Source: an uncultured Acidobacteriota bacterium (GTDB taxonomy: Bacteria > Acidobacteriota > Blastocatellia > RBC074). From it: a stretch of 64,000 bases of DNA. The stretch is from NCBI GenBank assembly GCA_902825875.1, contig CADECP010000015.1, positions 69,333 to 133,332 of the forward strand, read 5' to 3'. A model generated the notes under the pieces. That model was not told the DNA's origin, searched no databases, and saw nothing but the letters and a program-made list of their open reading frames with translations. Positions within the stretch are counted from its first letter, which is position 1, and every line of letters begins with the position of its first letter. Positions 42,648 to 55,224 of the stretch are shown here, piece after piece. A program made the translations under genes and the position numbers.

Positions 42648-44337
42648 CAATCCGAAACCCGTAGACAAGCTGACCGAAACTGCCGCCAGCGATGACGATA
42701 TGGTCATTCGGCTGGAAAACGTGTCCGTCGTTTACCAGGCGCCGCGCGAACGCATCAAAACCTTCAAAGAGTATGTGATTCGCAAAGTGAAACGGCAGGT
42801 CGAACATCAGCAGTTCAACGCGCTCAGTGATGTCAGTCTGGAATTACGGCGAAGCGAAGTATTTGGGTTGATCGGTCACAACGGTGCTGGCAAAAGCACG
42901 TTGTTGAAACTGGTGTCGCGCGTAATGAGGCCGACTCGCGGGCGGGTTTGGGTGAAGGGAAGAATCGCTCCGTTGTTGGAACTCGGCGCGGGATTTCATC
43001 CGGAACTGAGCGGGCGAGAAAACATTTTTCTCAACGGGACGTTGCTGGGATATTCGCGCGCCGAAGTGGAAAAACTGTTTGACGGCATCGTCGAGTTTTC
43101 TGAAATCGGAGATTTCATTGATGCGCCGCTGCGAACCTATTCGACTGGAATGACCGGGCGCTTGGGATTTGCCGTTGCAACCGCGACTCGCCCGGACATT
43201 TTGATCGTGGATGAAGTTCTTTCGGTCGGAGACGAACAGTTTCAGGAAAAATGCGCCGAACGAATAACGGACTTTCGCCAGCAGGGAACGACCATTTTGC
43301 TGGTGACGCATTCGTCCGAATTGGTGCAGCGCATTTGCGACCGCGCTGCCTGGCTGGATCACGGCAAGCTTTGCGGAATTGGGCAGCCTGCCGAAATTGT
43401 CCATCTTTATCACGAACGCTATCACCTAACTTCGCCCGTTACCGAATCGGAAATTGTCGAGCCGGAACCGATTGAACCGAAGCCGGTTGAGGCCGAGCCG
43501 GTTGTAGCGAAAGTGATCGTCACGGAAGATTTTCTCGCCGAAGAAACCGAAACGTTGTCCGAAATCATTGCCGTCAGCCGCGAAGTGCTGGCGCTGGAAC
43601 AGCAGGCTTTGGAAAAGGAATGGTTTTATCCTTACAGGTTGCCGAGCGGTAGAAAAGTTCAATGCTATTTGCCGCCGGAAATCGCCATCATTCACGGCAA
43701 TCGTTGGGCGATGGTGAAAACGGTGTTGCGGCAAACCTTCGGGCAAGACTGGTCGCAATTGGATTGTTTGGACATCGGATGCAATCAGGGTTTTTTCTCG
43801 GTCAAGCTGGCCGAACACGATTGTCGCAACGTTGTCGGATTGGACGCCCGGCAACAAAACATTGATGACGCTGATTTGATTCGCCAGATTTACGAACTGA
43901 ACAACGTCAGCTTTCGGCTTGGCGATATTTCCAAAATCGAACCGACAAGCCTGCCGCAATTCGATGTGACTTTGATGCTGAGCGTGCTGTTCTGGCAGGA
44001 AAACCCGATTGGCGTGTTACGCACGGCAAAGGCGTTGACCAAAAATCTGTTGGTTATCGAAACGCCTGTTGCGCCGGAAATCTTCGGTGAAATGGATTGG
44101 GGCAGCCGAGAAGTTCATAAACCTTTGCAAGGATCGTTTGCCTTGCTTGATCTGACCGAAGAATCAAAAAGGCCTTTGGGCAGTCTGACCGAACTGTCGT
44201 TTTGTCCGGGGCGCGAATCGTTGATCTGGTTGCTTCAGAAACTTGGGTTTTCCAGTGTTGAACTTGTCCTGCCCGCGCCGGACGCTTACGAGCAACTGAC
44301 TTCAGGCAGCAGAATGATGGTCGTGGCGCGAGTTTGA
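42625..44337 (+). CDS. Polysaccharide ABC exporter ATPase (Wzt-like) fused to a methyltransferase
   Basis: This 570-residue protein has an ABC ATPase domain (about 25-270) with Walker A GLIGHNGAGKSTLLKL, signature region YSTGMTGRLGFA and Walker B ILIVDEVLSVGDE. An acidic linker (EPEPIEPKPVEAEP) follows. The C-terminal part (about 355-570) is a SAM methyltransferase with LDCLDIGCNQGFFSVKLAE and VVGLDARQQNI. In classical Wzt the C-terminus instead binds the modified chain end. Here the exporter ATPase may carry the chain-terminating methylation activity itself. I chose ATG at 42625. Confidence 0.88.
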   Translation: MSLLTESDNPKPVDKLTETAASDDDMVIRLENVSVVYQAPRERIKTFKEYVIRKVKRQVEHQQFNALSDVSLELRRSEVFGLIGHNGAGKSTLLKLVSRVMRPTRGRVWVKGRIAPLLELGAGFHPELSGRENIFLNGTLLGYSRAEVEKLFDGIVEFSEIGDFIDAPLRTYSTGMTGRLGFAVATATRPDILIVDEVLSVGDEQFQEKCAERITDFRQQGTTILLVTHSSELVQRICDRAAWLDHGKLCGIGQPAEIVHLYHERYHLTSPVTESEIVEPEPIEPKPVEAEPVVAKVIVTEDFLAEETETLSEIIAVSREVLALEQQALEKEWFYPYRLPSGRKVQCYLPPEIAIIHGNRWAMVKTVLRQTFGQDWSQLDCLDIGCNQGFFSVKLAEHDCRNVVGLDARQQNIDDADLIRQIYELNNVSFRLGDISKIEPTSLPQFDVTLMLSVLFWQENPIGVLRTAKALTKNLLVIETPVAPEIFGEMDWGSREVHKPLQGSFALLDLTEESKRPLGSLTELSFCPGRESLIWLLQKLGFSSVELVLPAPDAYEQLTSGSRMMVVARV

Positions 44338-44365
44338 ATACAGACCCGGATGGAATAAAGGGGAA

Positions 44366-45199
44366 ATGAAAAAGCTGACGATTGGAGTCATCACTTACAA
44401 CAATTCTGTGGAGCAACTGACTCAACTGAGCAAATCGCTCAGGCTGGCTGCGGAGCATTTGACCGTTCCCAACCGCCTGGTCGAGTTGCTGGTGATTGAT
44501 AACGGCGCGGAAAGCCATTGGCCGGAACCAGTTTGCAACATGGCCAAATTGCCTTCGCAAGGCAACATAGGTTTTTCCAAAGGCATGAATTGTCTGATGG
44601 ATGCTGCGTTTCGAGACTCAACGTGCGACGCTTTTTTGTGTTTGAACCCTGATGGGGCACTTCATCGGATGGCGCTTCAGGCGATGATCGAAACCTTCGA
44701 ACGCGAATCTCAGGCCCTGCTGGAAGCCAGACAATTTCCCGAAGAGCATCCGAAACCTTACGACGAAACCACGTTTGACACGCCGTGGGCTTCCGGCGCT
44801 TGCCTGTTGATTCCTCGTGTGATTTGGCAGCGGCTGGGCGGATTTGATTCCAACCTGTTTATGTATCTGGAAGACGTTGATCTTTCCTGGCGGGCGCGTT
44901 CGGCTGGATTTTCAGTCAAGGTCGTTCCCAGTGCTTTGTTTGGGCATGCCGTTCTGGGGCGAAAACCGAACCGCGACATCGCCAAATTTTTGCTGCTTTC
45001 GGGCAGGTATTTGGCACGTAAATGGCAGAATGAGGAGTTTCAGGATTGGGCGGAACGTGAACTGGTTTCGCAGGGATTTTTCGCCAGCCGCAAAGACATT
45101 CCCGCCGTTGTTTCCAGCTCGGATGAGCCGAGCGCGTTGGATTTTGGCGTCGCGGATTTCGACAACCTTTTTTATTTCTCTATTCCCAGATGGACGTAA
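44366..45199 (+). CDS. GT2 family glycosyltransferase
   Basis: This 277-residue GT-A enzyme starts KLTIGVITYNNSVEQLTQLS and has VIDNGAE, NIGFSKGMNCLMDAA, LCLNPDGALH as the acidic metal motif, and YLEDVDLSWRARSAGFSV as the acceptor/catalytic region of rhamnosyltransferase-like GT2 proteins. It is cytoplasmic. It lies 28 bases after the exporter ATPase gene and four bases before another GT2 gene, in the rightward polysaccharide run. A GGGGAA site precedes the ATG. Confidence 0.9.
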   Translation: MKKLTIGVITYNNSVEQLTQLSKSLRLAAEHLTVPNRLVELLVIDNGAESHWPEPVCNMAKLPSQGNIGFSKGMNCLMDAAFRDSTCDAFLCLNPDGALHRMALQAMIETFERESQALLEARQFPEEHPKPYDETTFDTPWASGACLLIPRVIWQRLGGFDSNLFMYLEDVDLSWRARSAGFSVKVVPSALFGHAVLGRKPNRDIAKFLLLSGRYLARKWQNEEFQDWAERELVSQGFFASRKDIPAVVSSSDEPSALDFGVADFDNLFYFSIPRWT

Positions 45200-45203
45200 G
45201 TTT

Positions 45204-46244
45204 ATGTTGACCGGCTTGGCGGTTCCTTCAACGGATAATCACACCTTGAGCGTTGTCATACGATTTCACGACCCGAACCGGCTGGCTCTGCTGGAAGAAG
45301 CCATTTTTTCGCTGGCACTTCAGTTTTGGCGTGACATCGAATTAGTGGTGGTTATTCAAAATGGAACTGCGGCCATTGAAGCTCAGATTGCGGAATTGAT
45401 CGAAAAACAGCCCTGGCTTGGCCAGCCGATGTATCAAGTGCTGTCGTTGCAGTTTTCGCCCGGTTTCGATGGGCGCAGCAAACTGTTGAACCACGGGGTT
45501 CAACACGCAAAAGGCCGTTATTTGGCTTTCCTGGATGATGACGATTATGTGTATCAGCATGGGTATTGCGTTTTGATTGAAAGTTTGAGCGGAAATCAGC
45601 AGGTTTTGGCGGCGGGCAAATGTCGTGTGTCCAGAAGCCGCAAGAGCAATGGCTATTGGCACATCTATCAAAAGAATTCGCCTTTTGAATGGGGTCGCAA
45701 TCTGGCTGATTTGCTTTTCGACAACTTCATTCCAATCCATTCTTACGTGATTGATCGAACACGCATCGCACCGGAAGATTTGTGGTTCGACGAACAATTG
45801 AACCTGCTGGAAGATTATGATTTCCTGCTGCGGTTGACGGCCAAATACCGATTCGATTTCTCCAACCTGGATAACCCTGTTTGCGAATACCGCTATCACG
45901 AAACCAATAGTCTTCAACCTGACCTTGATCTAAATCCGGCTTCGACTCCGAAAATTCGGCAAGCCCGTGAATTGATTGACGCCAGAAAAAACAGTTTGAC
46001 AATCAGCCTTTCAGTGCTGGACTTGCTGTTACTCAGAACCGAGCTTCAAGTCGCCGTTCCCGCTCCGATTGTGGAACCGAGCGTTGATAAAAAGCTGTTG
46101 ATTGATTTGCTGACCAAGCAAAATCGCTCGTTGAACAAGGTGGTAGATAAAATTTACGACTTTGCTCATCAACATACAGGGCTGATTTCGATTCTGGTGT
46201 TCTGCACTCGCAGCGTTCGGAAATTCCTGGCTGCTTTTCGATAA
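45204..46244 (+). CDS. GT2 family glycosyltransferase
   Basis: This 346-residue protein begins [20 protein letters not shown] and carries [14 protein letters not shown] (the DxD-type acidic motif) and [19 protein letters not shown], typical of GT2 enzymes. A helical C-terminal tail (about 260-346) is extra. I chose ATG at 45204, four bases after the preceding stop; a longer frame to 44844 overlaps the upstream gene and is not supported. It probably adds a sugar to the same polysaccharide. Confidence 0.85.
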   Translation: MLTGLAVPSTDNHTLSVVIRFHDPNRLALLEEAIFSLALQFWRDIELVVVIQNGTAAIEAQIAELIEKQPWLGQPMYQVLSLQFSPGFDGRSKLLNHGVQHAKGRYLAFLDDDDYVYQHGYCVLIESLSGNQQVLAAGKCRVSRSRKSNGYWHIYQKNSPFEWGRNLADLLFDNFIPIHSYVIDRTRIAPEDLWFDEQLNLLEDYDFLLRLTAKYRFDFSNLDNPVCEYRYHETNSLQPDLDLNPASTPKIRQARELIDARKNSLTISLSVLDLLLLRTELQVAVPAPIVEPSVDKKLLIDLLTKQNRSLNKVVDKIYDFAHQHTGLISILVFCTRSVRKFLAAFR

Positions 46245-46311
46245 TTCGACCCGGCAAAATCCTTTGGCAGGTGACACTCACTTTTCGGCAACAAGACAAG
46301 AGACACGGCAG

Positions 46312-47418
46312 ATGAAAGTTTTATCCATTTTCGGCACGCGCCCCGAAGCCATCAAAATGGCTCCGGTGGTCAAAGAACTCAGTCGGCATTCCGAAATCAC
46401 CAACAAGGTTTGCGTCACGGCTCAGCATCGCCAAATGCTTGATCAGGTCTTGTCACTGTTCGCCATCTCGCCCGATTACGATTTGAATTTGATGCAGCCC
46501 AACCAATCGCTGGCGCAATTAACGGCAGTGGCATTGATGGAATTGGATGTTGTTCTGGATCGGGAGAAGCCGGATTGGGTGCTGACTCAGGGAGACACGA
46601 CAACGGCAATGGTCGGCGCGCTGGCTGCGTTTTATCGCGGAGTGAAAGTCGGCCACGTCGAAGCCGGGTTGCGAACCTGGGACAAATCTCAGCCTTTCCC
46701 TGAAGAGATCAATCGAAAAATTGCCGACGCTGTTTGCGATTTGCACTTCGCTCCGACAGTTCAATCCCGCGAAAACCTGCTGCGTGAATCGGCCAACCCG
46801 GAAAGCATTATCGTCACCGGCAACACTGTGATTGACGCTTTGTTGGAAGTTGCCGCGAAAAATTACGACTGGAACTCCGGCGAACTAGCGGCAGTTCCAT
46901 TGGATAAACGAATCATTCTGGTGACGGCTCATCGGCGAGAAAACTTCGGCCAGCCGCTGCTGGAAATCTGTCAGGCATTGAAAGAGATCGCGGCTTGTTC
47001 AGCCGATGTCCAAATCGTCTACCCGGTTCACCTGAATCCAAATGTGCGGCAAGTTGTAACGGCTGAGCTTGGCGACATTGCCAACATCACGTTGCTGGAA
47101 CCGCTGGATTATTTACCGTTGGTGCAGTTGATGAAGGCTTCGGTTTTGGTGCTGACCGATTCCGGCGGCTTGCAGGAAGAGGCGCCTGGATTGGGTAAGC
47201 CGGTTTTGGTCTTGCGCGAAGTTACAGAACGACCGGAAGGCGTCGCAGCCGGAACCGTCCAACTGGTGGGAACCGACAGCAACCGCATTGTCGCAGCGAC
47301 GATGCGATTGCTGTCGGACGCCGATGAATACAATCGAATGGCGCGCGCGGTGAATCCTTACGGCGACGGCAAATCCAGCCAGAGAATTGTCGAAAGTTTG
47401 CTGTCGTTTGAAAAATAA
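46312..47418 (+). CDS. wecB: UDP-N-acetylglucosamine 2-epimerase (non-hydrolysing)
   Basis: This 368-residue enzyme has the WecB pattern: [16 protein letters not shown] at the N-terminus, [60 protein letters not shown] and [11 protein letters not shown]. It interconverts UDP-GlcNAc and UDP-ManNAc in the cytoplasm, giving ManNAc for surface glycans. It closes the rightward polysaccharide run. I chose ATG at 46312, exactly at the conserved start; the longer frame to 46264 adds a non-conserved leader. Confidence 0.94.
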   Translation: MKVLSIFGTRPEAIKMAPVVKELSRHSEITNKVCVTAQHRQMLDQVLSLFAISPDYDLNLMQPNQSLAQLTAVALMELDVVLDREKPDWVLTQGDTTTAMVGALAAFYRGVKVGHVEAGLRTWDKSQPFPEEINRKIADAVCDLHFAPTVQSRENLLRESANPESIIVTGNTVIDALLEVAAKNYDWNSGELAAVPLDKRIILVTAHRRENFGQPLLEICQALKEIAACSADVQIVYPVHLNPNVRQVVTAELGDIANITLLEPLDYLPLVQLMKASVLVLTDSGGLQEEAPGLGKPVLVLREVTERPEGVAAGTVQLVGTDSNRIVAATMRLLSDADEYNRMARAVNPYGDGKSSQRIVESLLSFEK

Positions 47419-47471
47419 AGATTGACCTCTTGCAAGTTGAAAACCTGAAACGTAGACTCTGCGCCGTCTTT

Positions 47472-47557
47472 GCCGGGGTGGTGAAATTGGTAGACACACA
47501 GGACTTAAAATCCTGAGACTCGAAAGGGTCGTGCGGGTTCGATTCCCGCCCTCGGCA
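47472..47557 (+). tRNA. tRNA-Leu (anticodon UAA)
   Basis: The 86-base sequence folds as a class II tRNA. The acceptor arms GCCGGGG and CCTCGGC pair (one G-U), the anticodon loop CTTAAAA sits on a GGA/TCC stem, there is a long variable arm, and the T arm reads GCGGGTTCGATTCCCGC. The anticodon TAA reads UUA leucine codons. The discriminator is A and no CCA is encoded. Confidence 0.95.
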
Positions 47558-47600
47558 TTGAACTTTGCCAAACACTTCTTTCTGCGACTCTTCCCAATTC

Positions 47601-49163
47601 TTACTTCAGCTTCAGACGCAAAATCGTCAGCGAATGCGCCGGGAATGTGTACGTGAAGCCATTGTTTTCAATCGTCGCGGTGATGTTGCGCGTCGTGGGA
47701 CGAACTTTCTTGTCATCGCCGAAGGTGTGCGTGACTTTAAGGTCGGGATGGTTCAACTCCCAAACGCCGACGGCGTTGGTCAACTGACCTTCCTGATTGT
47801 CAATCCGAGTCGTCAGGTCTTTGTCCTTGCTGCGATTCAGCACGTTGACGTAAAGCGTCTTTTCCGCCGCGTTGTAGGTCGTCGAAACGTCCAGGTATTT
47901 CAGCGGAGCGCGATTGCCGATCTTGTACGTGGGCGCGGAAACAAACACATCCAGCGATTGATTGTTTTTCTGTTTGGTGAATTCGACCAGCGGGAAATAA
48001 ATCGTCTGCAAAAACAGACCTTGTTTGTTGGTCGTGATCGGCGCGATGACGTTGACCATCTGCGCCAGATTCGCCATCTTCACAATGTCGGCGCGGCGGA
48101 AGAACGAATTGAAAAACATCCCCATCGCCAGCGCGTCTTCGAAGTTATAAACCTCTTCGAGTTTCTTTTCGTTGAAAGCGCGATACCAGACGTTCCATTC
48201 GTCGTAAGCGATGTAAATCGGACGCGGGTTCTGTTGGCGGTTTTGCACTTCCTTGATCTGAGCCGCCGTGACGTTGATGTAATTATCAATCGTCTGTGAC
48301 CAAGCCATGAACTTTTCAAAGTCGTTGTCGCGGTTGTTGATGTAACTGTGAATGGCGATGTAATCAGCCTGGTTTCGCAGCGTTTCCAGCACAGTGCGGT
48401 TCCAGTGCATCCAGTCAGCGTTTGGGCCGTAATTGCTGGAACCGCTGGCAATCAGCTTGATGCTGTTGTCGGTGGAGCGCATCGCTTTTCCGGCTTCGAG
48501 CGCGAATTTGGAATACTCTTCGGCGTTTTTGTGGCCGAGTTGCCACGGGCCGTCAATCTCATTTCCCAGCGCCCAATACTTCACGTTGTAAGGTTTGTCC
48601 CGCCCGTTCTTGCGGCGTTGATCTGCCCAGTAAGTGTTTTTTTCGACGTTGGTGTATTCAACCCAGTGCCGCGCATCATCAATTGTGCCCAAGCCTGCAT
48701 TGATGCAAATGTAAGGCTCTGCGCCGATCACTTCGCAATACTTCAAAAACTCATCGGTGCCAAACCGATTGCTTTCCAGATCATTCCAGGCCAAGTCCAT
48801 GCGCACCGGGCGCTGGTCTTTCGGCCCTATGCCGTCTTTCCAGTTGTAACCCGAAGCAAAGTTGCCACCTGGCCAACGCAGAATCGTCACGTTCAGTTGT
48901 TTGACGACATCCATCACGTCTTTGCGATAGCCGTTCGCGTCCGAGAGCGGACTGCCTTCTTCATAAACGCCGCCATAAATCATGCGACCCAGATGTTCGG
49001 CGAAATTGCCGAACAAGTGCGGATGGATTTCGCCGATGATGCGGTCGGTGTCTATTTTGATGCGGGCTTGCGGCGCTTGGCCTTCGACAGAAGTCAGACT
49101 GCCGAACAACAGACAGGCGACGATGATCGTAGTGGTGAACAAGCTTTTCGTAACGGGTCGCAT
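47601..49163 (-). CDS. Secreted alpha-L-arabinofuranosidase (GH51)
   Basis: This 520-residue protein has a signal peptide (cleavage near VEGQA, residue 30) and a GH51 catalytic domain: [20 protein letters not shown], acid/base WALGNEIDG (Glu202) and nucleophile [10 protein letters not shown] (Glu322), then the C-terminal beta-sandwich. GH51 enzymes release terminal arabinofuranose from hemicellulose and pectin side chains. It is unusual in being exported, since many GH51 enzymes are cytoplasmic. It clusters with two secreted esterases and a sulfatase on the same strand, which suggests breakdown of decorated plant or algal glycan. Confidence 0.92.
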   Translation of the reverse strand: MRPVTKSLFTTTIIVACLLFGSLTSVEGQAPQARIKIDTDRIIGEIHPHLFGNFAEHLGRMIYGGVYEEGSPLSDANGYRKDVMDVVKQLNVTILRWPGGNFASGYNWKDGIGPKDQRPVRMDLAWNDLESNRFGTDEFLKYCEVIGAEPYICINAGLGTIDDARHWVEYTNVEKNTYWADQRRKNGRDKPYNVKYWALGNEIDGPWQLGHKNAEEYSKFALEAGKAMRSTDNSIKLIASGSSNYGPNADWMHWNRTVLETLRNQADYIAIHSYINNRDNDFEKFMAWSQTIDNYINVTAAQIKEVQNRQQNPRPIYIAYDEWNVWYRAFNEKKLEEVYNFEDALAMGMFFNSFFRRADIVKMANLAQMVNVIAPITTNKQGLFLQTIYFPLVEFTKQKNNQSLDVFVSAPTYKIGNRAPLKYLDVSTTYNAAEKTLYVNVLNRSKDKDLTTRIDNQEGQLTNAVGVWELNHPDLKVTHTFGDDKKVRPTTRNITATIENNGFTYTFPAHSLTILRLKLK

Positions 49164-49208
49164 GTAGATTCTCCTGTGTTGGTGATGTTTACGATTACTT
49201 CTTGCAAC

Positions 49209-51514
<2,306 letters not shown>

Positions 51515-51812
51515 TGTCCTCTTTTACGGATGGGTGAATTATCTGCAACTGCGTGCGTCAGAATTTTTCGACGACTCCTGGCTGTCAAGCTAACCCAACC
51601 GGCACGCCTCAAAACACAAGGCCGAGCGGCTTGGGTGCGCAGGTTCGCCGATGTACAACAGCCACTGCGGCTTCGCCTGACTGTCTGTTGTGACTGACGC
51701 GCCTTCTTTGACACTGCTCAGTTTCACTTTAACCGACACCTGTACGAACGACAATTGACCGACGCTGAGTGATGCCCAATGCGGTCAATGATGTGAGCAA
51801 TACTGGCATCCG

Positions 51813-52013
51813 CTACGTCACGATAAAGCGCGGTTTGTGCTGGTTCATCCCTTTGTCCCGGTCATCGAGTTTGGCTTGCAGCTCCTTCGCCTTGTCCTGA
51901 TGTTCGTAAAACAGGTTGCGCCGCTCGCCCGGATCGCGTTCGAGATCGAAGGGCGAGACGCCGAGCAAAACAAGAAATAAAGTTGCAGGGAAAAGTCGGG
52001 CGAATCGTTTCAT
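51813..52013 (-). pseudogene. Internally deleted sulfatase remnant
   Basis: This 66-codon frame joins a signal peptide (MKRFARLFPATLFLVLLG) directly to SPFDLERDPGERRNLFYEHQ and DKAKELQAKLDD, the typical last segment of arylsulfatases (compare DLERDPGE-type ends). The catalytic core is missing. Its ATG overlaps the stop of the intact sulfatase gene (ATGA), so a second sulfatase gene probably followed in the operon and collapsed by deletion. A short exported peptide may still be made. Confidence 0.6.
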
Positions 52014-53416
52014 TTCTTCGGTGGTATCCGCGCATCCAAATGATTTTGCACCGGCGGAATTCCTTTTTTGTGCTCTTCGGCCAAACGGCGCATTTCCGCA
52101 ATCACTTCAGGATGCTGCGCGGCGATGTTGTATTTTTCCGAGGGGTCAACATCGAGGTTGTACAACTCCGGCGTCGGATGCATCACGGGCGCTCCGCCGC
52201 CGTATTCTGCTTGCGTGATGAAATGCGCCTTGAATGAACCGTGACGCAATGCCATCAATCGGGAGCCGCGCCAGTACGGCATCATCTGACGCGGGCTGTT
52301 ACCTTTGCTCAGCAACGGCGCACTCAAATCATAACCATCCAGCACACGATCCTTCGGAGCCGCTGTACCCGCCATCGCGCAAAACGTCGGCAGCAAATCC
52401 ATCGTCGAGCCAATGCCCGTGACGACGCCGGGTTTGAGCGTGCCGGGCTGCCAGAAAATCGTTGGTTCGCGCATGCCGCCTTCGTACGTGCCGCCCTTCG
52501 CGCCGCGCAACAATCCTGCGGAACCGCCCTGTTCATCGAACAACGCCCACGGTCCGTTGTCGCTGGTGAAGACAACCAGCGTGTTGCGGTCGAGTTTCAT
52601 TTGCCGCAGCGTGTAGAGCAAGCGACCGACGTTCGCATCAAGTTCTTCAATCACATCGCCGTAAAGCCCGCGCTGGCTTTTGTTCTCGAATTTCTTCGAG
52701 CGAAACAGCGGCATGTGCGGCATCGAATGCGCGAGGTATAGGAAAAACGGTTTGTTCTTGTTCGCGCTGATGAACTTGATCGCTTCGTCGGTGTAGCGTT
52801 CCGTAAGCGTCGTTTGATCTGCCGGGCGTTCGACGATTTGTTCATTCCGCATCAACGGCACATTCCAATATTCGCGCTTCGGATTTTTCAGCGAACGAAA
52901 ATAGTTTTCGCGCGGCGTCGCAACGAAGGTCGCGTCCATATCGTTGGAATACGGAATGCCGAAATACGAATCAAAGCCCTGCTTCATCGGCAGGAATTCC
53001 GACTGCCAACCGAGATGCCATTTACCAATCGCGGCGGTTGCATAGCCTTTCGTTTTCAGCAATTCGGCAATCGTGATTTCGCTCGACGGCAAACCATCGG
53101 CGGAATCAGGAAACAACACGCGGCGCGTGTCGGAATACATGCCGGTGCGAATCGGCAAGCGTCCGGTCAGCAAGGCCGCGCGGCTCGGCGTACACACCGA
53201 ATCGGCGGAATAAAAACTGGTCCAGCGTTGTCCTTCGGCGGCCATACGATCCAAATGCGGCGTGCGAATCGTCGGGTTGCCGAAGCTGCCCAAATCGCCA
53301 TAACCGAGATCGTCGCAAAAGATCACGACAAAGTTGGGCGGACGTTTGTTGGATTGGGCGAAAGCAAGCGAAGTCAGGAAAAGCAGGGCAATACATCGGA
53401 AAATGATGGTTTTCAT
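52010..53416 (-). CDS. Secreted arylsulfatase (type I, Cys-type)
   Basis: This 468-residue exported sulfatase has a signal peptide (MKTIIFRCIALLFLTSLAFA), metal site VIFCDDLGYGDLG and the formylglycine signature VCTPSRAALLTGR (Cys75 is the residue oxidised to formylglycine), then AIGKWHLG and TSDNGPWAL. It would remove sulfate esters from extracellular glycans or aryl compounds. It needs a maturation enzyme encoded outside this window; the FGE-like domain at the left end lacks that active site. I chose ATG at 53416 at the signal peptide. Confidence 0.93.
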   Translation of the reverse strand: MKTIIFRCIALLFLTSLAFAQSNKRPPNFVVIFCDDLGYGDLGSFGNPTIRTPHLDRMAAEGQRWTSFYSADSVCTPSRAALLTGRLPIRTGMYSDTRRVLFPDSADGLPSSEITIAELLKTKGYATAAIGKWHLGWQSEFLPMKQGFDSYFGIPYSNDMDATFVATPRENYFRSLKNPKREYWNVPLMRNEQIVERPADQTTLTERYTDEAIKFISANKNKPFFLYLAHSMPHMPLFRSKKFENKSQRGLYGDVIEELDANVGRLLYTLRQMKLDRNTLVVFTSDNGPWALFDEQGGSAGLLRGAKGGTYEGGMREPTIFWQPGTLKPGVVTGIGSTMDLLPTFCAMAGTAAPKDRVLDGYDLSAPLLSKGNSPRQMMPYWRGSRLMALRHGSFKAHFITQAEYGGGAPVMHPTPELYNLDVDPSEKYNIAAQHPEVIAEMRRLAEEHKKGIPPVQNHLDARIPPKK

Positions 53417-53827
53417 ACCCAAAGTCTCCATTCTTGGTGTGGTTAAAAGCAAAAATGCAGGTGCTGTTTACAAAGACTGGAATAAAAGGTTTTTGACGAC
53501 AGCCCGTAAAAATAATTGTGAAAGCTTCTGACTGAGTTCATCGCACCGGTTGTCACTTTTTGCAACCTCTATCGTTTCTTTTGGTTTTGGCAGAAGCAAA
53601 TTGCCGTTGCGTTCACTCAACGCAAAGAGGTTTTAGAGCGTGACAAATTGGGTGGTTTGAAATTGATGTCTGGCGTGTCTTGTCGTATCCAGCGGGCAAA
53701 GGTAAAGTGCGGCTTCGATCAAATCCTAAATTTCCATTCCGTCAAATTGCAAAATCGTTGTTGACTGTGTTGGCCATCGTGGCAGCGGTTTGCGGTTTGT
53801 CGAGCATTCAGGAGGAGTCCATCAACA
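53417..53827. other. 411-bp intergenic region
   Basis: This gap lies between the divergent sulfatase and SDR genes and probably contains both promoters. A CAGGAGGAG ribosome site precedes the SDR gene. No RNA gene or conserved peptide was seen. Confidence 0.6.
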
Positions 53828-54592
53828 ATGCAAATCAGTGGGAATACGTTTTTAGTTTCCGGCGGAGCTTCCGGTTTGGGGGGCGCGACTTCACGATTGT
53901 TGGCGGCCAGCGGAGCTTTTGTCGTTATCGCCGACATCAACAAAGAAAAAGGCGATGCTCTGGCTAAAGAACTTGGTTTGAATGCGATATTCGTCGAAAC
54001 CAACGTCACCGATGAAGAGAGCGTTCAGAACGCTGTGGCCAAAACCGCCTTGTTCGGTCCTTTGCGCGGAGCGATCAATTGCGCGGGCATTGGCACTGGC
54101 GAAAAGACTGTCGGAAAAGATGGCCCGCATTCGCTGGCTTCGTTCAAACGAGTCATCGAAGTAAATTTGATTGGCACGTTCAACGTCATTCGATTGGCTG
54201 CTGCGCAAATGTCTTCGCAGGAACCGAACGCTTCCGGCGAACGCGGAGTGATCATCAACACGGCTTCGATTGCGGCGTTCGACGGGCAGATTGGACAAGC
54301 GGCTTATTCGGCGTCGAAAGGTGGCATCGTCGGCATGACTTTGCCGATTGCGCGCGATCTGGCCAGGACTGGAATTCGTGTTGTGACCATCGCGCCGGGC
54401 TTGTTCGACACTCCGTTGTTGGCCGGGCTGTCAGAAGATGTAAGGAAAGTTTTGGGTTCGCAAGTTCCTTTCCCGCCACGTTTGGGCGATCCGGCGGAAT
54501 ACGCTGCATTGGCCAAACACATCATCGAAAACGAAATGCTCAATGGCGAAGTCATTCGTCTGGACGGCGCGCTGCGTATGCCGCCGAAATAA
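53828..54592 (+). CDS. SDR-family dehydrogenase (3-hydroxyacyl-CoA dehydrogenase type 2-like)
   Basis: This 254-residue short-chain dehydrogenase has cofactor loop [34 protein letters not shown], a catalytic Ser in [15 protein letters not shown] and YSASK (catalytic Tyr and Lys), then PGLFDTPLL. The sequence is close to mammalian HSD17B10/type 2 3-hydroxyacyl-CoA dehydrogenases. It probably oxidises a hydroxyacyl-CoA with NAD+. An acyl-CoA dehydrogenase gene lies 2.2 kb downstream on the same strand, which supports a role in acyl-CoA metabolism. Confidence 0.9.
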   Translation: MQISGNTFLVSGGASGLGGATSRLLAASGAFVVIADINKEKGDALAKELGLNAIFVETNVTDEESVQNAVAKTALFGPLRGAINCAGIGTGEKTVGKDGPHSLASFKRVIEVNLIGTFNVIRLAAAQMSSQEPNASGERGVIINTASIAAFDGQIGQAAYSASKGGIVGMTLPIARDLARTGIRVVTIAPGLFDTPLLAGLSEDVRKVLGSQVPFPPRLGDPAEYAALAKHIIENEMLNGEVIRLDGALRMPPK

Positions 54593-54688
54593 GAAAACCG
54601 TAGACAGGATTTATGGGATTTTTCAGGATTGTTTTTCATCCCGCAGAGTTCTGTGAACCCTGTTCAATTTCGACTGGAGACATTACCC

Positions 54689-55150
54689 GTGAATAAACTG
54701 TTCAAGTTGTGTGTTCTGACCGTCATTCTTTTGACTGCTTCAATCGTCGCTTCTGCTCAAGCGACTCCGCCGCCAGCGCCGACCATCGCGCCCAGCCCTT
54801 CGTTGGTCAAAGACGGCAAGTGTTATGAAATTCGCACCTACATTGCCGCGCCCGGCAAGCTGGAAGACCTACACAAACGATTCCGCGACCACACGATCAA
54901 GCTGTTCAAAAAACATGGCATGGAAGTCGTAGGTTTCTGGGGGCCGACTGACAAGGAAAAAGGTTCTGAAAACACTTTGGTTTATGTGATGGCTTATCCA
55001 AACCGCGAAGCGCGCGACAAAGCCTGGAGAGCGTTTGCCGCCGATCCCGAATGGCAAAAAGCTCGCACCGAAAGCGAAAAGAACGGCAGGCTGGCTGAAA
55101 AAGTCGAATCCGTGATTTTGGGTGCGACCGATTACTCACCGATCAAATGA
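54689..55150 (+). CDS. Secreted NIPSNAP-family protein
   Basis: After a signal peptide (cleavage near ASAQA) and a Pro/Ala linker comes one NIPSNAP domain (about 45-150): [48 protein letters not shown] and [18 protein letters not shown] domains form ferredoxin-like dimers of unclear function. I chose GTG at 54689 with GGAGA nine bases upstream; this removes a non-conserved leader. The protein is probably periplasmic. Confidence 0.85.
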   Translation: MNKLFKLCVLTVILLTASIVASAQATPPPAPTIAPSPSLVKDGKCYEIRTYIAAPGKLEDLHKRFRDHTIKLFKKHGMEVVGFWGPTDKEKGSENTLVYVMAYPNREARDKAWRAFAADPEWQKARTESEKNGRLAEKVESVILGATDYSPIK

Positions 55151-55211
55151 GTTCACAGTTCGCGGTTCGCAGTTCACCGTTTGGTTGAACTGCGAACCGC
55201 GAACTGTGAAC
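55151..55211. repeat. 26-bp perfect inverted repeat
   Basis: The arms 55151-55176 and 55186-55211 are perfect reverse complements made of the words GTTCACAGTT, CGCGGTTCGC and AGTTCA, with a nine-base loop. It ends 13 bases before the ATG of the next gene, and that gene has no visible Shine-Dalgarno site. It resembles other spacer hairpins in the window. Confidence 0.9.
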
Positions 55212-55224
55212 CGTGAACTGAACA

